From assembly GCF_014287795.1 (NCBI RefSeq), contig NZ_JACOON010000003.1:62001-126000 (forward strand): a stretch of 64,000 nt of DNA, in the 5' to 3' direction. A program made the translations under genes and the position numbers. This document shows, piece after piece, positions 60,988 to 64,000 of the stretch. Numbering within the stretch: position 1 is the first letter of the stretch; every line of letters begins with the position of its first letter. The notes under the pieces were generated by a model. It was not told where the DNA came from and searched no databases. It saw only the letters and a program-made list of their open reading frames with translations. Origin of the DNA: Christensenella tenuis (lineage in GTDB: Bacteria > Bacillota > Clostridia > Christensenellales > Christensenellaceae).

Positions 60988-63132
60988 ATGAAACTTGCAC
61001 TGGCAGGCAACCCAAACTGCGGTAAAACCACCATGTTCAATAACCTTACGGGTGCATCGCAGTACGTCGGCAACTGGCCGGGCGTAACGGTTGAGAAAAA
61101 AGAAGGTAAATTAAAAGAGCACAAAGATATCATTGTGACGGACTTACCGGGTATTTATTCCCTGTCTCCTTACACATTGGAAGAGGTCGTTGCGCGCAAT
61201 TATTTATTGGAAGAGCATCCTGACGTTATTATCGACATCGTAGACGCAACAAACATCGAACGCAACCTGTACCTCACAACCCAACTTCTGGAAACAGGTG
61301 TGCCCGTCGTCATCGCGCTCAACATGATGGACGTGATCAAAAAGCGCGGCGATAAAATCGATATCAAAAAGCTGAGCGAAAAACTCGGCTGCCCCATCGT
61401 TGAAACTTCGGCGCTGAAAGGCACCGGGCTCACGAAACTGATCGAGACGGCACTCGGCGTTGCGAAGACGGTGGAAGTACAGCCCATTGTTCATAAATTC
61501 GCAGCAGATGTGGAAGCTTCCCTTACGGATATCGTGGGAATCCTTTCCGGTATCGTCAGCCAAAATAGCCTCCGCTGGTATGCAATCAAGCTGTTCGAGC
61601 GGGACGAAAAAGTAGAAGCGCATTTCAAATTCAAGGCAGATACCAGAAACAAAATCAACGAAATCATCAAATTGTGTGAAAACCAGTACGATGACGACAG
61701 CGAGAGCATTATCACCAATGAACGTTACACGTTTATCCATGGCCTGATGCGTGAATGTGTAAAGAAGCGCGAAGAGCAAATGACGATTTCCGATAAGATC
61801 GACCGCGTGGTGACAAACCGCGTTGCTGCGATCCCGATCTTTATCGGCGTGATGTTCCTCGTTTACTTTATTTCGGTTAGCTGGCTCGGAACCATCGTGA
61901 CCGACTGGACGAATGATGTCCTTTTTGGTGAATGGATCTCTGGCTGGGCCTCCGACGGCCTTGCGGCGATCGGCGCAGCCGATTGGGCGCAAAGCCTTGT
62001 CGTTGACGGTATTATCGGCGGCGTGGGCGCGATCATCGGCTTTGTACCGCAGATGCTCATTCTCTTTGTACTGCTTGCGCTTTTGGAGGACTGCGGCTAC
62101 ATGGCGCGTGTCGCTTTTATCATGGACCGTATTTTCCGCAAATTCGGGTTGTCCGGTAAATCTTTCATCCCGATGCTGGTTGCTTCCGGCTGCGGTGTCC
62201 CCGGTGTTATGGCAAGCCGTACGATTGAAAACGAATCCGACAGGCGCATGACAATCATGACGACGACGTTTGTTCCCTGCGGGGCCAAGCTTCCGATTAT
62301 CGCCCTGATCGCAGGTGCGATGTTCCCGGAAAATTCCTGGTGGCTTGCGCCGTGCGCGTACTTCCTCGGAATCGGTATGGTCATCATCTCCGGTATCATT
62401 CTGAAGAAGACCAAACCCTTCGCGGGCGAACCTGCTCCCTTCGTGATGGAGCTTCCCCAGTATCGTGTGCCGGGTGCCAAGGGCGTACTGATCCACATGT
62501 GGGAACGCGGCAAATCATTCATCATCAAAGCCGGTACCATCATCTTCGCTTCGACAGTTGTGATCTGGCTGCTGAGCAACTTCAACACTTCGTTTGAAAT
62601 GGTGGATACAAGCGAAAGTATGCTGGCAGGAATCGGCAATGCCATTGCCCCGGTCTTTGCACCGCTTGGTTTTGGCGACTGGCAGTCCTCCGTTGCAACG
62701 ATCACCGGCCTTGTGGCCAAGGAAAACGTCGTGGCAACGATGGGCGTCCTGCATGGTATCGCCGATGCGACCGAGGAAAGCGTGGCCCTGCTCGCCAGTG
62801 TGGCCGGTACATTCACCGTGGTCAGCGCTTTCTCTTTCATGGCATTCAACCTGCTGTGCGCTCCTTGCTTCGCGGCGATCGGTGCGATCAAGCGCGAGAT
62901 GGGCAATGCAAAATGGACATGGGCGGCAATCGGCTATCAGACGCTTCTCGCGTATGTAGTTGCGTTCATCATCTTCCAGCTTGGCAGCGTGTTCGTTCTC
63001 GGACAGCCTTTCGGCGTCGGTGCAGTGATTGCCATAGCGCTCATCGCCCTTATTGTATGGCTGATGGCGCGCAAGGGCTATGACCCGTCAAAGAAGAGGG
63101 AAACGCTTTCCGCTGTGGAAGCAAATTCATAA
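60988..63132 (+). CDS. feoB: Ferrous iron transporter FeoB
   Basis: A 714-residue FeoB. The N-terminal G domain has G7-N-P-N-C-G-K-T-T, D-L-P-G-I-Y, N-M-M-D and S-A-L-K; a helical GDI domain follows (about 170-270). The membrane part (280-700) has the gate motifs with conserved Cys: C-G-V-P-G-V-M-A-S-R and C-A-P-C-F-A-A. It imports Fe2+ in anoxic conditions. GAGAGGAGG precedes the ATG by eight bases. FeoC is absent, as in most Firmicutes. Confidence 0.97.
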   Translation: MKLALAGNPNCGKTTMFNNLTGASQYVGNWPGVTVEKKEGKLKEHKDIIVTDLPGIYSLSPYTLEEVVARNYLLEEHPDVIIDIVDATNIERNLYLTTQLLETGVPVVIALNMMDVIKKRGDKIDIKKLSEKLGCPIVETSALKGTGLTKLIETALGVAKTVEVQPIVHKFAADVEASLTDIVGILSGIVSQNSLRWYAIKLFERDEKVEAHFKFKADTRNKINEIIKLCENQYDDDSESIITNERYTFIHGLMRECVKKREEQMTISDKIDRVVTNRVAAIPIFIGVMFLVYFISVSWLGTIVTDWTNDVLFGEWISGWASDGLAAIGAADWAQSLVVDGIIGGVGAIIGFVPQMLILFVLLALLEDCGYMARVAFIMDRIFRKFGLSGKSFIPMLVASGCGVPGVMASRTIENESDRRMTIMTTTFVPCGAKLPIIALIAGAMFPENSWWLAPCAYFLGIGMVIISGIILKKTKPFAGEPAPFVMELPQYRVPGAKGVLIHMWERGKSFIIKAGTIIFASTVVIWLLSNFNTSFEMVDTSESMLAGIGNAIAPVFAPLGFGDWQSSVATITGLVAKENVVATMGVLHGIADATEESVALLASVAGTFTVVSAFSFMAFNLLCAPCFAAIGAIKREMGNAKWTWAAIGYQTLLAYVVAFIIFQLGSVFVLGQPFGVGAVIAIALIALIVWLMARKGYDPSKKRETLSAVEANS

Positions 63133-63204
63133 CAAAACCAATCTGAACAGATTCTCCTAAACCTCGGGCCGGTACCTTCCCGGCCCTGCCCTGAAAGGGT
63201 AAAA

Positions 63205-63230
63205 AATCCGGCATATTGACTTGCCGGATT
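63205..63230. terminator. Terminator after feoB
   Basis: AATCCGGCA / TGCCGGATT with A-run and T-run flanks, so it can serve feoB and the convergent regulator gene. Confidence 0.85.
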
Positions 63231-63318
63231 TTTTCTTGCCTCTTATTCCATTTTCGCTGGTCTTCCTCCCGCTATGCGGCAGCTCAAGATCGTCTTTCTG
63301 CTGTCCGTCTAGGCTTCG

Positions 63319-63687
63319 TTATTGACGATGCTCCTCCACGTATTCCCGGATGCGGTCAAAGGTACGTGTGCTGATGATATGTTCGATCCGGCAGGCGTCC
63401 TGTTCCGCAATATCCGGCTCCACCCCTAACGTTTCAATCAGGAATTCCTGGATTAGAATATGCCGTTCATAGATCTCCTTGGCCTTCTGCAGGCCTTTAT
63501 CCGTCAGCTCGATGAAACCGCTTTTATCCATTGTAATATAGTCCTGCTTCTTCAGTATGCTCATTGCCCTGCTGACGCTGGGCTTGGAATAATCCAGCCG
63601 ATTTGCAATATCGATCGAGCGGACGCAACCTAGTTTCTTTTGCAGGAGCAAAATTGTCTCCAGATAATTTTCCCCAGATTCGCGCAT
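63319..63687 (-). CDS. DtxR/MntR-family metal-dependent regulator
   Basis: A 122-residue regulator: N-terminal winged helix (E-N-Y-L-E-T-I-L-L-L-Q, S-I-D-I-A-N-R-L-D-Y-S-K-P-S-V-S-R-A) and dimerisation/metal domain (E-R-H-I-L-I-Q-E-F-L, E-Q-D-A-C-R-I-E-H-I-I). Metal ligands Cys, Glu and His of the primary DtxR site are in that last stretch. There is no SH3 domain, so it is of the short MntR-like form. The ATG at 63687 has GGGGGAG upstream; an extension to 63819 has none. The nearby TTAG/CTAA dyads are its likely targets. It should repress feo when iron is sufficient. Confidence 0.92.
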   Translation of the reverse strand: MRESGENYLETILLLQKKLGCVRSIDIANRLDYSKPSVSRAMSILKKQDYITMDKSGFIELTDKGLQKAKEIYERHILIQEFLIETLGVEPDIAEQDACRIEHIISTRTFDRIREYVEEHRQ

Positions 63688-63732
63688 TCCGTCTCCCCCT
63701 TCTGTTTCTTCGTCCCCGAAGTTATTGGTTCT

Positions 63733-63761
63733 ATTGTAACACACGCCCTTGGGGTTCTCAA
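63733..63761 (-). promoter_or_regulatory. Promoter of the DtxR-type gene
   Basis: On the minus strand TTGAGA (63756-63761), 17 bases, TACAAT (63733-63738). Confidence 0.65.
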
Positions 63762-63782
63762 ATAAATTTTTGCGATATAGGG

Positions 63783-63869
63783 TTGACAAACACAGGCTGT
63801 AGTGGTAGACTTTAATCATGGTTAGCGTAGACTAACTAAATTTTACAAGCGAAGTTAGCTTATGCTAAT
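63783..63869 (+). promoter_or_regulatory. Divergent iron-regulated promoter with two operators
   Basis: TTGACA (63783-63788), 17 bases, TAGACT (63806-63811), followed by the dyads GTTAG-cgtaga-CTAAC (63821-63836) and GTTAGC-ttat-GCTAAT (63854-63869). It drives a gene outside the right edge. The arrangement matches the feo promoter, so that gene should belong to the same iron response. Confidence 0.65.
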
Positions 63870-64000
63870 CACTTGTAGGTTGCCCGTCCACAAGACGGGA
63901 ACGGTGCGGGGAGCAAATCCTGCGCACTATATGAAAAGATACGTTCCCCATACGTACATACTCCTGACATGTTTTGCGCTGGGCCTGGGCATCTGTTGAC
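63870..64000 (+). ncRNA. Structured 5' leader, possibly a cobalamin-riboswitch-like RNA (cut by edge)
   Basis: After the second operator comes AGGTTGCCCGTC...GACGGGAA, forming a CCCGTC/GACGGG stem, then GGTGCG-GGGAGCAAATCC-TGCGCAC, a second stem. The order GGTTGCCC, GGGAA, GGTG, AAATCC, GC-ACT is like the cobalamin riboswitch core, but the rest is outside the window and the C-C-C-G-C/A-C-T-G-T part is poor. A 22-codon frame at 63931-63999 lies inside it without a ribosome site and is not called a gene. Confidence 0.3.

Noticed and set aside
61204..62496. 430-codon minus-strand frame over feoB
   Set aside because: Antisense shadow of a complete FeoB, rich in His/Asp/Arg as expected from reversed codons.
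63931..63999. 22-codon frame M-K-R-Y-V-P-H at the right edge
   Set aside because: No ribosome site, and it lies within a structured leader.

Overview
The window looks like a chromosomal segment of a low-to-middle GC Firmicute of the class Clostridia. The evidence is the SCIFF peptide with its radical-SAM maturase, two RbsABC-type sugar importers, a PocR-AraC regulator, a split transketolase, strong AGGAGG ribosome sites and a feoA-feoA-feoB iron locus. Christensenellales-like bacteria would fit, but there is no rRNA or other decisive marker, so the family is a guess. Most genes are on the minus strand.

Region 1 (1-11056): a sugar-type ABC importer (substrate-binding lipoprotein, double ATPase, permease) is followed in the same direction by four different uroporphyrinogen-decarboxylase-like (MtaA/CmuA-type) proteins and an SGNH hydrolase. 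A zinc alcohol dehydrogenase and a ROK repressor lie upstream. Region 2 (11289-17093): an SDR, a PfkB kinase, Ogt, small hypothetical and membrane proteins, and a CPBP protease behind a perfect palindrome.

Region 3 (17542-20314): a type I-C CRISPR array of 17 repeats with a complete leader. The only cas sequence is a decayed cas2 beside the leader. An AT-rich HEPN-domain gene follows. Region 4 (20580-31666): tRNA-Pro, a nucleoside hydrolase, pirin, a PocR-AraC regulator, a Na+/proline-type symporter, a gamma-carbonic anhydrase, scfAB, yajC, tgt, and an Lsa-like ABC-F gene preceded by a textbook ribosome-controlled attenuator with a six-codon leader peptide.

Region 5 (31808-42825): a pentose-type operon (split transketolase, AllA-like protein, SDR, RbsB, RbsA, RbsC, ribulokinase-like FGGY kinase). 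Just upstream is a 759-residue regulator that fuses a LacI repressor to a whole cytoplasmic solute-binding-protein domain. This fusion is the most unusual single gene in the window.

Region 6 (43065-64000): LysR/YeiH divergent pair; a housekeeping block ruvC-ruvA-lipoprotein-ruvB-queA-EFR1 ferrodoxin; argG under two ARG boxes; a heterodimeric ABC exporter; a LytTR two-component system; and the feoA-feoA-feoB operon with a DtxR-type regulator and five TTAG/CTAA palindromes. The right edge holds a promoter with two more iron-type operators and a structured leader for a gene outside the window.

No complete insertion sequence, prophage or rRNA was seen. All assignments come from reading the sequence; no database search was run.
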